64,000 nt of DNA from Cristatella mucedo (Eukaryota; Bryozoa; Phylactolaemata; Cristatellidae): the NCBI GenBank assembly GCA_009760855.2, contig WPIO01000202.1, forward strand, positions 250,001 through 314,000, written 5' to 3'. Numbering within the stretch: position 1 is the first letter of the stretch; the number at the start of each line of letters is the position of its first letter. Shown here piece after piece: positions 12,426 through 22,377 of this stretch. The notes beneath the pieces were generated by a model. The model saw only the letters and a list, made by a program, of their open reading frames with translations. It had not been told where the DNA came from and did no database searches. Both the position numbers and the translations under genes were made by a program.

Positions 12426-12605
12426 ATGCAAGCATGGCCGATATCATGGGTTGCATTTGCTGAGGACATTCGTCTAATGAAAGATGTGGCATCTTCTTTA
12501 TGCCCAAAAAAACTTGAGAAATTGGGCAAGCACCCAGTGACCTTAGTTGCAGCAGGCAGACTGTATCCGAAGGGTGAGGCAGTCGAAGCATTTATAGCAT
12601 TTGGA
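12426..12605 (+). other. Orphan open segment abutting a LINE-A copy
   Basis: About 60 open codons (core DVASSLCPKKLEKLGKHPVT) run directly into the LINE-A frame starting near 12606. They do not match LINE-A in its other copies. This could be a captured piece of another transcript or a chance frame; no domain recognised. Confidence 0.25.
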
Positions 12606-13528
12606 TTATTAGCATTGGAAAGGCTGACTCTCAAAATTGGCTCCGGCAGCATATCTCCAGTTGAATCAGCTCGAAATCTAGGTGTCATATTCCAAAGCGA
12701 CATCTCGTTAGACGACCATATCAGCTCCTCAGTCAAATACGCCTATTTTTAGCTTCATAACATTGCTAAAATTCGAGCTTGTTTAGATAAGGATACCACG
12801 TCCAAGTTGGTCCATGCATTCGTGACATCCTGTCTCGACTTCTGCAACTCACTGCTTACTGGCTTACCAGCATGTGCGATGAGGCGATTGCAGCTGGTGC
12901 AAAACTCTGCAGCTAGGCTTGTCTGTCGTGAGCATTGCAGTTGCCCCATCTGACCACTTCTCGCCGACCTGCGCTGGCTACCAGTCAAGCAACGGATTGA
13001 CTTCAAGGTTTTGTCGCTCACTTTTAGGTCCCTTCATTATATAGCTCCAGCCAATCTGTCAGATATACTACCCCATCAGGCCAAGCATAGTACCACCCGC
13101 TTTTCGGAATCCAACAGTCTGGAAATACCTTGTTCAAACCTTAAATCCTTTGGAGACCGTGCATTTAGTTCGTACGCTCCCAAAGCCTGGAACTCCCTCC
13201 CGACCTGCGTCAGAACATCCCCTGTTCTGACCACATTTAAAGGAACTTAAAAACACACCTATTTAGGACAGCGTATAGTGGGTCCCTGTGGTTTGTCCTT
13301 GATGTGCTTATGCGTGCTGACACTGTGCATGCTGCCACTAACCACATTTGCATGCTGACCCTGTGCATGTCACCCCTAACCATATTATTTAGTTTGTTTT
13401 TCAAGCATGATTTTACTTACCATTCAATTGCATTTCACTTTGCAGCAAATGTAAAGCGCCTAGAAAGAGATTAAGTTCTCTGAGGGCGCTTTATCAAGTG
13501 CATCATTATTATTATTATTATTTTTATA
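12606..13528 (+). mobile_element. LINE-A copy, 5'-truncated
   Basis: Starts after the RT active site (RLTLKIGSGSISPVESARN), proceeds through the RT C-terminus with one frame break near 12755, and ends with a well-preserved hairpin (13457-13500) and ATT tail at 13503-13528. One of the better 3' ends in the window. Confidence 0.9.
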
Positions 13529-13805
13529 GTGTAACCGATTCCCAGGGGTCAGAGGCTAATTCCCACCAAACCCGGCCATACTCCGGCCAAGCTACCGCTC
13601 GCCATGCTGCCGAGCTAGTGTAAGACGAGCGGCCGTCAGGTTAAACCTCTATATAATAACGCATGCACCAGCAACAACAGGGGAACTAAACAAGTCTACA
13701 TGGAGGGTCCTATACACAGTACACTATGGGGGCGCAAGACGAAGCAGCAAGTGCGAACAAACGTGTTAGTTGGGGTCAGTCGGCTTCTGCAGTCCTGTCG
13801 TTTTC
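13529..13805. other. GC-richer intron stretch, nothing recognised
   Basis: No domain, splice-bounded exon or repeat family recognised. Confidence 0.4.
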
Positions 13806-13975
13806 TTTGAGGGCCGTGATGGCACACTAGGTAAGGTGGTTGCTTTCATGACCTCGGTCCCGAGGTCGTGGGTTCGATTCCTGTGGTGGGCGATCCTTTA
13901 TCGCCACTGCAAGCGGTGGCGATAGCCATAAAGGCTCATCTGTCGCTATACAAAAAGAAGCTGTTTAATCAGCTA
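13806..13975 (+). mobile_element. SINE-2 copy, best preserved
   Basis: A tRNA-like head with A-box-like TGGCACACTAGGTAAGG (13819-13835) and a perfect B-box GGTTCGATTCC (13871-13881), spaced as in a tRNA-type internal promoter. The body contains GATAGCCATAAAGGCTC. Two other copies lie at 4860-5018 and 41843-41950. It is not scored as a tRNA gene: the acceptor arms do not pair convincingly. Confidence 0.75.
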
Positions 13976-13979
13976 GGAT

Positions 13980-14775
13980 TTATTTATTATTATTATTTAT
14001 TATTTATTACCGACTCCGAATCCAACAGTACGAGCATACGCCGTCCAAAACCCGGCTGGCTGAGGTACTGCTGGCTAGTCCGAGTCGACAACTACCACAG
14101 TCGTAAGCTTCCACCGAAAGACGCCAACACACGGGGGGGGGGGATCACGAACAGGCTACAGTGGGAATGCGGAATATAAAAGTCTCAACAACGAGCGAGC
14201 TATCCAGCTCAGCTCGGGCCTTGGGTACTCGTTCCCTTGCGTGCGTGACAGCATCGCCGGAGCACGCCCACACGAAGCCAGGTGCATAACTAGGCGAGAC
14301 CGGGAGCCTCTAACACCACGACTTACTCGGCCAACTTCCAGTACCCAAGAGCCCCGGTGACCTTTCGTCACCACACATCCGGCAATGCATAGGTCCGACC
14401 CCGGCCTAGCCGGTGACCCTCATTACAGCCGCTAGGTCCCAGCCAACCGAACCCAGCCTGGGTACAATAGCATAGGGAGGCAGGCAGGCTTCCAGATTTT
14501 GTGAGGGGTCTGCTGTAGTCTTACTATTTTGGGAAGCTTAGCAAAACAAAAGACTGCTCGGAAGCTGAAGATAATTGAGAAAGCTAGCTGTCAGAAATAA
14601 CATGTCAGTGCATGGGACATTGAAGAGCCGGTCTGCTTGTGGCACTGCCCTCTGGTTATGCCGAGTGCCTGAAAGTAAAGTTACCGAAGACCCATTTTGC
14701 AGCGGCTCGAGTCAATGCCATAACTTTCGAGCTGAGCACCGGTCTGGTCCACAGTGAGCAGACAGTGACAGACGA
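13980..14775. other. GC-richer intron stretch, nothing recognised
   Basis: 14030-14480 is GC-rich with a run of ten G near 14135-14146 and a TATAAAAG box at 14174. An LTR is one possibility, but I see no matching second LTR, primer site or coding region. Confidence 0.35.
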
Positions 14776-14779
14776 TGGC

Positions 14780-15245
14780 TCAGTGAACACGAGCTTATGG
14801 CAAGGATTGCAGAGAATGCTCCACTACTTACTCTGAGGGTGCTGCATCAGTTTCAGCCTGTTCGCGCTCCCAGGTCCTGTGTGGAAAATAAATTAGCTGT
14901 TCCATTCCTCTGCTTAAAGACCGTTGGTGACAGAAGCTTTAGCTCTGCAGGTTCTAGACTGTGGAACTCGCTTCCGAAATTCTTACGCAACGACAACTAC
15001 TCTCCTACTGCCGATTATGGCTCATCCTTTTCAGCGGTCCTGAGCTGCTACTTCCATGCTGCTCACTACCTCAACTGCTCTCCTGACTCTGCTATGCGTC
15101 CCACTTTCTCACTGTTGCGTGAGACGAAGTCGGTTGGCTACCGAATGCGTACCGAAAGCCTTAGGCTGTGAGTGTGCTATACAAAACTCTCCTGCATAAC
15201 ACCCACATGGTCTTTTTGACTTTGTGGAGTTACAGATGGAAATAC
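14780..15245 (+). mobile_element. LINE-B 3' end copy
   Basis: Encodes the LINE-B RT C-terminus in one frame (about 14797-15171): LHQFQPVRAPRSCVENKLAV, SFSSAGSRLWNSLP and HYLNCSPDSAM. It is followed by the family 3' untranslated sequence (ACAAAACTCTCCTGCATAAC). 5'-truncated. Confidence 0.85.
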
Positions 15246-15529
15246 ATACATGCTACACTGCCGATGTAACTCCAAAACTCTTAGTCCATGCCAGCCTGAA
15301 TTGTTAACATTCCTAATTAGGGAGAGGCCACATCGTACTATCATTTGTGCTTCTACTGCCCATGCTGTGGTTGTCATTCTATATAAATCTTATGTTGAAC
15401 TGTTCTGTTTATTTTTGCCTAAATTTCACTCGTTTTTATCCTCTGGCTATTTAAATGGCTAATCTGGCTAATTATTAAATAATTTATTAAATAAATAATT
15501 TAATCTGGCTAATTTAAAAACTGCCTATT
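15246..15529. other. Intron stretch, nothing recognised
   Basis: AT-rich with TTTAAT/AATTATT repeats near 15465-15525; no gene. Confidence 0.4.
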
Positions 15530-16375
15530 GCAGTAGTTGACCAGCTGGCCATAGTTGGGTGGGTTTGGCACAACTCTTAGCCTCTAGTTGTATATACACA
15601 CTCAGATGCAAAAATTCTGGCAGTATGACCGACACAGCTGTGACTGTGAATCTGTTTGGGTAATAGTGAGTTTTCAACGATGTCAAGCATATTAAAGGTA
15701 TGCATGACATGTGAAAATATTTATTGACAGACCCAAAACACCTAGGCTGATGCTGATGTAAGCTTTGGTGAGACGTCACCGGCATCCGTAGTCTACTGCT
15801 GCAGCACATTCCACATGGCCTGAATTTCACCAAAACATTCGTCGAAGGAAGGCAAACAAGAATTAGTCAAATAGTACACCACTGACCTTACAGTGTGCTT
15901 AGTGTCATTATCTTGTCGCCAAGCATAGTAACCCCTTAGCAGAGTATTTAAATTTTGTAATTCAACTTGCTTGACCAATAATAGCTTTTTTGAAGTACTT
16001 TTTGACAAATCCTTGTTCAGTGCTGGTGCAATGGCACATCCTCTCACCTGATTTGAATCCCATAGAACGACTATGCAGAAATATCGCCAGGCTGCTAAAG
16101 CGTAGTGTTCATTGTACACTACCTTTTTAGTAAACCTCAAGCTCTATGTAATGTGCTTTAGTGGATGAGATTAGGAAGAAGCCGTTGGCCTCTTTACCTT
16201 GCCAGAGAAAGGAGGTCATCAGGAATCATGGAATCGTGGTATGACTGTCTCACTAAACGTTCGCATAGCATCAGTCTAGGTGTTAGTTTTTGGGCTGTCC
16301 ATAAATATTGTCACATGCCACACATAGCTGTAGTATGCCTGGCATCGTTTAAAACCATCTTTTGAAAGATCAACG
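15530..16375. mobile_element. Tc1/mariner-like transposase relic, two halves in inverted orientation
   Basis: The right half reads on + : LSPDLNPIERL (about 16035-16070), the hallmark around the third catalytic residue of Tc1/mariner transposases. The left half reads on - : WRQDNDTKHTV (about 15880-15920), the hallmark around the second catalytic Asp. The flanks are also inverted copies of one another: the reverse complement of about 15675-15785 aligns with 16240-16350, sharing CATCAG[C/T]CTAGGTGTT and AATAAATATT. So two oppositely oriented copies, or one internally inverted element, lie here. Stops and frameshifts are numerous. Confidence 0.8.
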
Positions 16376-16379
16376 CAAT

Positions 16380-16480
16380 TGTCACCATTCAATTGCATTT
16401 CCCTTTGCAGCAAGTGTAAAGCACCTAGAAAGAGATTCAGTTATCTAAGGGCGCTTTATCAAGTGCATTAATATTATTAT
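16380..16480 (+). mobile_element. LINE-A 3' tail fragment
   Basis: Terminal hairpin and ATT tail only. It is followed at 16490-16560 by a small separate LINE-A piece (VMGKPSFTHKLESPTLKM). A 31-bp direct repeat at 16331-16361 and 16641-16671 brackets the block. Confidence 0.8.
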
Positions 16481-16732
16481 TGTTATCATTAGTTATGGGT
16501 AAACCTAGTTTCACTCATAAATTGGAAAGCCCAACTCTCAAAATGTGCTTGGCCAGCATGTCACCATTATGGTCTGCAAACAATCTAGATGGCATGTTCT
16601 CTATTGACCTAATGAGTAGATGGTCCGATCAGTTGCGTAGTAGTATGCCTGGCTTCATTTAAAACCATCTTATTACCCGAGCAAATTTACTGCCGCAGAA
16701 ATAACTGCCACATGGCGAGGTTCTTGTTGTGC

Positions 16733-16807
16733 CTACACACACACACAACTCACACACACGACACACATGCACGCACACACACGCGCACACACACACACAC
16801 TCACACA

Positions 16808-16889
<82 letters not shown>

Positions 16890-17012
16890 CACATGCTTGC
16901 AAGACACACACACACAGGCACACACAAACACACACATGCTTGCAACACGCACACACAACACACACACGCACAACAGACACAGACACACACACACACACAC
17001 TCAGACACACTT
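16733..17012. repeat. (CA)n microsatellite, imperfect, about 280 bp
   Basis: A CA array with interruptions, including two ACATGCTTGCAA insertions about 44 bp apart (near 16890 and 16934). Long open frames in all directions are repeat artefacts. Confidence 0.95.
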
Positions 17013-17605
17013 GTATGGTACTTATAAGTTAAAAAGAAATATTCCCTAATATTCTGCAAGAGCAGGTAATTGTAATATGTTCTTCCCGAATCTGAATCCC
17101 GAATTGATACAGACATACTTAAGCATTACTCTTGGGACTCATCGGTAAGAGTAGTTGCTAGTAACAACTCTCAATAATTTGGCAACCTGATTATATGACC
17201 ATCAGCTAATGGATCCTCTATTAGAAAACTAGGGAAAGGACACAGTCAGGTAGTAGAACAAATAGCTAACTAAACCCATCACTTGACCCACAACAATTAG
17301 CTAAGCATTGCTTATTGTATAAATCACATTTGCACCATAAACTGACATGACTCGTCATTCTATCAGACTTGTTGAGATAGAAGACATTCAGTCCTGTGGG
17401 TTCTAACCTGTATCTTTCTTACAACCTCAGCACAGAGGCATCGTGGTAGGTGAATTATCGAAGCCAGAGAGTTACAGACATCGTAAAGCCTCTTCAGGCC
17501 ATACTCAGCGATACACAATAATTCAACTGGCTCCTTGTTGTAGGACGTGAACTTGTTGCATACCTCTTGCTCTAATTATTATTATATCCTAATTGTAATT
17601 GTGAT
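17013..17605. other. Intron 1 sequence, nothing recognised
   Basis: No exon, RNA or repeat family seen. Confidence 0.5.
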
Positions 17606-17609
17606 GGTA

Positions 17610-18425
17610 ATTATAATAATAATAATAATAATGCACTTGATAAAGCACCCTCAGATAACTCAATCTCCTTCTCGGTGCTTTACAGTTGCTGCAAAGAGAA
17701 ATGCAATGGAATGGTGAGTAATATCATGCTTGAAAAACAAACAACATGAATAACATGGTTACAAGTGACATGCACGGGGTCAGCATGCACAGTATGGTTA
17801 GTGGCAGTATGCACAGTGTCAGCACGCATAAGCACATCAAATACGAATCACAGGGACCCACTAAATGCTGTCATAAATAGGAGTGTTTATAGGTTCTTTT
17901 TAAATGTGGTCAGGTCAGGGGATGTTCTGACGAAAGTCGGGAGGGAGTTCCAGGCTGTCGGAGCAAACGAACTAAATGCACGGTCTCCAAAGGATTTGAG
18001 GTTTGTACGAGGTATTGATAAACTGTTGGATTCCGAAAAGTGGGTGGTACGATGCCTGGCTGGTAGTGGAGTAGATCTAAGATTGGCTGGAGCCAAAGGC
18101 TGAAGTGACCTAAAAGTGAGCGACAAAACCTTGAAGTCGATCCGTTGCTTGACTGGTAGCCAGTGCAGGTCGGCGAAAAGTGGTATGATGTGGCAACTGC
18201 GATGCTCACGACAGACAAGGATAGCTGCGTAGTTTTGCGCCAGCTGCAATCGCCTGATCGCACATGCGGGTAGGCCAGTAAGCAGTGAGTTGCAGAAGTC
18301 GAGACAGGATGTCACGAATGCATGGACCAACTTGGACGTGGTATCCTTATCTAAACAAGCCCGAATTTTAGCAATGTTGTGTAGCTGAAAGTAGGCAGAA
18401 TTGAATCGAATGGCGAGTTGTTGCA
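17610..18425 (-). mobile_element. LINE-A copy, 5'-truncated
   Basis: Minus-strand RT C-terminus open from 18432 to 17887 (KLVHAFVTSCLDFCNSLLTG, LLADLHWLPVKQRIDFKVLS), then the 3' untranslated region, hairpin and (ATT)n. The hairpin stem has AAAGCACC/GGGTGCTTT, a paired change from the usual AAAGCGCC/GGGCGCTTT. Confidence 0.9.
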
Positions 18426-18705
18426 TGCTCAATAAATAACATAATAATATGCTGAATGAGCATTAGCATACAAAGCATAACTCATAATACTTGAATAAGT
18501 GCTGCTGGGAATATTTTAAATAGAATAATTGAAATATAGATTCTTGGATGCTTTTTGGGTAGTCATGAGTTCCAGATTTTGAGTTCAAGCAAACAAAAGG
18601 CTTGGTCTCCGGAGAATTTGTGGTTGCTAAGATGCTCAGATTACATGAATTGAGTCGGAGGAGTGGTTATTTAAAAAAAAAATTACACTGGTTGCTGTTT
18701 TGGTA
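18426..18705. other. Intron 1 sequence, mostly unrecognised
   Basis: 18540-18660 may be a very old LINE-A remnant on the minus strand; no gene. Confidence 0.35.
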
Positions 18706-18709
18706 CAGC

Positions 18710-18930
18710 AAGGCTTAGAGTTTGTGTTTACGAGATTGAGTTCTCTGGATGCTAAAATGCATTATTGTTCCTTTGCAGCAAATGTAAAGTGCATAGAAAG
18801 AGATTGAGTTCTCTGAGGGCGCCATATCAAATGTATTATTATTATTCCTTTGCAGCAAATGTAAATTCCATAGAAAGAGATTGAGTTCTCTGAGTGCGCT
18901 GTATCAAATGTATCATTATCATCTTCATCA
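18710..18930 (+). repeat. Tandem array of LINE-A 3' tail units
   Basis: Two near-complete 77-bp units (starting 18770 and 18847 with CCTTTGCAGCAAATG) follow a partial third unit (about 18745-18769). Each unit is just the terminal hairpin plus ATT tail, joined head to tail. Confidence 0.85.
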
Positions 18931-19164
18931 TTATTATGTTTACAAGTATTATTTCTAGAATGCACAGCAATGTTTCAGTGTCTCCGGAGGATCGTCTGGA
19001 CTCACTGTCAGCCTATTGGCCAAGTGCTCGACCATGGCTTTTAAATATTACTGAGTTGTGCTAGCTTATTCTATTTTTCGCTTTTATCACTCATTGTTGT
19101 TGCACTTATTTCTGTATGTGTCTTGCTATGATCTTAGGACTGATTTGTGAGCTATCAATTGTAG

Positions 19165-19305
19165 TTGGAAGTGCTTGATCTCCACTGCAACATGGAAATA
19201 AAAAGTGTGTCGCCGGCAATAGGATCGCTGACGAAACTCAAGAAGCTGGACGTCAGCTATTGCCATCTATCTGCGCTACCAAATGAAATGTGCAGGCTGA
19301 TTGCC
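19165..19305 (+). CDS. ROCO gene exon 2: two leucine-rich repeats
   Basis: A 141-nt exon of 47 codons, bounded by TTGTAG and GTATGTAT, phase 0 at both ends. It encodes two LRRs of 23-24 residues, with cores LEVLDLHCNMEIKSV and KLKKLDVSYCHLSALP. Length, phase and the alternating N-type/C-type repeat are the same as in the five 141-nt exons of the second array. It joins exon 1 in frame. No alternative function is suggested. Confidence 0.88.
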
Positions 19306-19343
19306 GTATGTATACGCTGCGTTACTGTAGATCAGAAGCCTCA

Positions 19344-19500
19344 ATAATAATAATAATGATTATAATAATAATGCAAATGCATTTTTACAGCACCTTCGGA
19401 GAATTACCTCACTTTTTAAGTACTTTATATTTTCTGGAAACGAATCGTGTCAATTGTTAATGATAACATATATAGTCTCAGCATGCATAAGCATTTAAAA
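19344..19500 (-). mobile_element. LINE-A 3' tail fragment
   Basis: Minus-strand hairpin with an (ATT)n tail at 19344-19370 inside the short intron 2; diverged. Confidence 0.65.
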
Positions 19501-19840
19501 AAATCCACTGACACTCCTGAAAATCCACTGAAAATCCAAATCTACATCCACTGACTTACTGATATTTAAAAAAGTAGCTAAAACCCACAAGTTCCCTCAT
19601 GGTATTTGCTAGGTTCATTTAAATTTTCCTTTGTGTCCACACTATTGTGAGGTATCACTTGGCAAGAGAAGGTCCCTTCAGATACCTTATAAATACGGTA
19701 GCTTCGTATACTAATTTTTCCACCCACCGTGAAGTAAAATGCAGCATTGCCTGTCTATCCTTGCCTCGCCAGACTGCCATCTTGCACAGAGTGCGTTTGC
19801 TATTGCATCGGTACGCCTCTTTTTTTCACTGCTTTTACAG

Positions 19841-19978
19841 CTGGAGGAGTTGGAACTTAAGAATAATGAGGACTTGCAAGCTTTACCATCATTGGATGGC
19901 TTATGCAAGCTGAAAATACTCAACGTCAGCCAGTGTAGTCTTCGACAACTGCCCGACTCGATAGGAAACCTAGCTGCT
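19841..19978 (+). CDS. ROCO gene exon 3: two leucine-rich repeats
   Basis: 138 nt, 46 codons, bounded by TTTTACAG and GTAAGTAC, phase 0/0. Two LRRs: LEELELKNNEDLQALP and KLKILNVSQCSLRQLP. One codon shorter than the other two-LRR exons; the loss is in the middle repeat. It follows exon 2 by a 535-bp intron, one of the shorter introns in this gene. Confidence 0.88.
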
Positions 19979-20037
19979 GTAAGTACTCGACTAGTTTTTT
20001 TGCCTGCATGATACAGGCTTCCCGGACATTCCTCTGT

Positions 20038-20040
20038 GTT

Positions 20041-20089
<49 letters not shown>

Positions 20090-20093
20090 ACGT
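20038..20093. repeat. (TG)n microsatellite
   Basis: About 25 TG units ending in a CG-containing variant. Confidence 0.95.
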
Positions 20094-20490
20094 GCGTGAT
20101 GCCATTGCCCATTTGGAGCTCTAGGGGTCAAGCTATGTCAGCTGCCTACGTTTTATAAACTAGTGCATTTAAACGTACGATTCAGGCCTACTTAGCTGAC
20201 GATAGACCCTGGCTGTGAGCCTATGATTGATTGAACACGGTACATGTCCTGTGCAAGCACATGTGACCTCATGTAACCTGTACAAGACAAGTAGCGTCGT
20301 GTGTTTGTACAGGTTTTTGCTAGATAGGGGTCATCTTTACTATCGCAAAGGCGTTTGGAAGAAGTGCAACCGACCTTAGGCAGCATTCATTAGTTATTGT
20401 GACTTGCCATTGCAAATAAGGTTTAGTTTGTCAATGCTAGCATACCATTTGCATAGTGCTGCCTTTTAACATTGAACTGTTGTTTCACAA
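20094..20490. other. Intron 3 sequence, nothing recognised
   Basis: No exon or family member seen. Confidence 0.5.
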
Positions 20491-20494
20491 CCTC

Positions 20495-20619
20495 AGCCGA
20501 AAAATTGCAGCTAGACTTGTCTGTCGTGAACATTGCAACTGCTACAGCACTGCTTGACGACCTGCTGTGGTTGCCCTCATCGACTTAAAGGTTCTTGAGC
20601 TCCAGGTTGAGGTCCTTTG

Positions 20620-20677
<58 letters not shown>

Positions 20678-20860
20678 CCCTCTCTCTCTCTCTCTCTCTC
20701 CCTCTCTCTCTCTCTCCCTCTCTCTCCCCGGCCTACCTGTCGGAGATGCTGTTTATTCGGCATTCCCTTCCTGCCAGTGGTCCTTCTGACTTAAGTTGTT
20801 CTTTCGGTTTAAGCTTTTTACCCATGTCAAACCTAAGGTGACAGTGCTTTTTTTGTTGTA
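20495..20860 (+). mobile_element. LINE-A remnant split by a (CT)n tract
   Basis: 20495-20615 matches the RT C-terminus (AARLVCREHCNC-like, then IDLKVL). 20729-20765 resumes at PAYLSEMLF. The CT array lies between them. Confidence 0.7.
20622..20728. repeat. (CT)n microsatellite
   Basis: An imperfect CT/TC array within a LINE-A remnant. Confidence 0.95.
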
Positions 20861-20914
20861 ATGCTCCCTAAGACTGAAACTCACCGTATTGAGGAAACAA
20901 AATTGAATGATTCA

Positions 20915-21215
20915 ATATAAATAATAATATTATCATTAACACAATTGTATAATGCTCTCAGAGAACCAATTATCTTATTAGGCACTTTCCTCATACTTTA
21001 AAAGTAAACCTCAACATTTTAAAAGAGGGTTAAACATACCGGTTCTTCACAGAATTTGGTCCCTCTGTGTGAATTGACCTTCGTTACACTCATGCTGCTG
21101 ATCTATGCATAAGCTAATTACAATTCTTCGTTTCCCACATATCTTAATTGCCTTAAAGGAAATCTTGACCTCTTGGGATGCTATGCAAAATGTATAATAA
21201 TTATTAATAACAAGC
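20915..21215. mobile_element. Two old LINE-A tails, facing each other
   Basis: 20915-21005 is a minus-strand tail (ATA-rich, then AATGCTCTCAGAGAACC). 21130-21215 is a weak plus-strand tail ending in ATAATTATTAATAA. Both are diverged. Confidence 0.5.
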
Positions 21216-21264
21216 TGCCGTATGCATCTATCTTCAGTCTATAGTTGTCTCCTATTAGTTAGCT

Positions 21265-22365
21265 TGTAGTTAAAAATAATAAAAGTACATTTGCTTAGTG
21301 CTCTCAAGAGAATTTAATATCTTTCTGTGCACTTTATATATGCTGTAAGGTAAGTATGAACGTATGCTTAGTAATAGCATGTACTAGGTCAGAAAGGATA
21401 GCATGGTTAGACGTGACATCTACCGGGTCAGCATGCAAAGATAATAGCAGCATGCACGGTGTCAGCAACGATGAGCACACAAAGAAAAAATCACAAGGAC
21501 TCACTCAGTGCTGTGACAAATGGTTGCTTTTTAAGCTTTTTTAAATTTCTTTAAGTCAGGAGAAGTCGTGACGAAAGTCGTGAGTGAATTCCAGGCTTTG
21601 GGAGTATATACTAAAGGTACAGTCTCCAAAAGGGTGAGGTTTGTACCAGGCATAGGTAAACAATTAGAATTCAAAAAGAAGGTGGTACGATGCTTGGCCT
21701 GGTGGAGGAGTAGGTCTGAGAGATAGGCTGGAATCAAAGAAGAAAAGAACCTAAATGTGTGTTAATTGTGACAAAACCTTGAAATTGATGCACTGCTTAA
21801 CTGGCAGCCGGTGCAGGTCGGTGAGAAGTCATGTGCTGTGGCAACTGCAACGCCCTCGACACAAGCCTAGCTGTAGAGTTTCGAACTAGCTGTAAGTGCC
21901 TGATTGCACAGGCAGGTAGACCAGCAAGCAGTGAGTTACGGAAGTTAAGATGGGATGTCACAAATGCATGGACAAACTTAGATGTGGTGTCCCTGTCTGA
22001 ATAATCCCGGATTTGAGCAATGTTGCTTAGCTGAAAGTAGGCACACTTAACTGTGTAGCTGATGCGATCGTCTAACCAAAGGTCACCTTGGAACGTGACA
22101 CCCAGATTTCGTGCAGATTCATCAAGAGATATGCTGGCAGAGCCGATATTGAGCGCCAGCCTTTCCAATTTCACACTTGGTTTGCCCATAAATAGTTAGT
22201 GGGTTTTATCATCGTTCAATTTAAGAAAATTAGCTGCCATCCATGTGGGGATATCATCAATACATTCAGCAAGGGAGTTGAGAGAATTAGACTTGCTGGG
22301 AGGGATCGAAGCGAAGGTACAACTGAGCGTAATTTGTATTGAAATGAAAGCCAAGATTATGCAAT
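21265..22365 (-). mobile_element. LINE-A copy, 5'-truncated
   Basis: Minus-strand 3' end with a degraded hairpin, the RT C-terminus in pieces (LERLALNIGSASISLDESAR; HAFVTSHLNFRNSLLAG) and the segment WMAANFLKLNDDKTH. It abuts the 3' end of the LINE-B copy. More diverged than 43667-45035. Confidence 0.88.
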
Positions 22366-22377
22366 GTATCTCCTTCT

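Noticed and set aside
14030-14480. Solo LTR with TATA box
   Set aside because: No second copy, no TG..CA ends or target duplication could be found.
16659-17116. Long His/Thr or Cys/Val frames over the CA array
   Set aside because: They are translations of a dinucleotide repeat, open in all frames.
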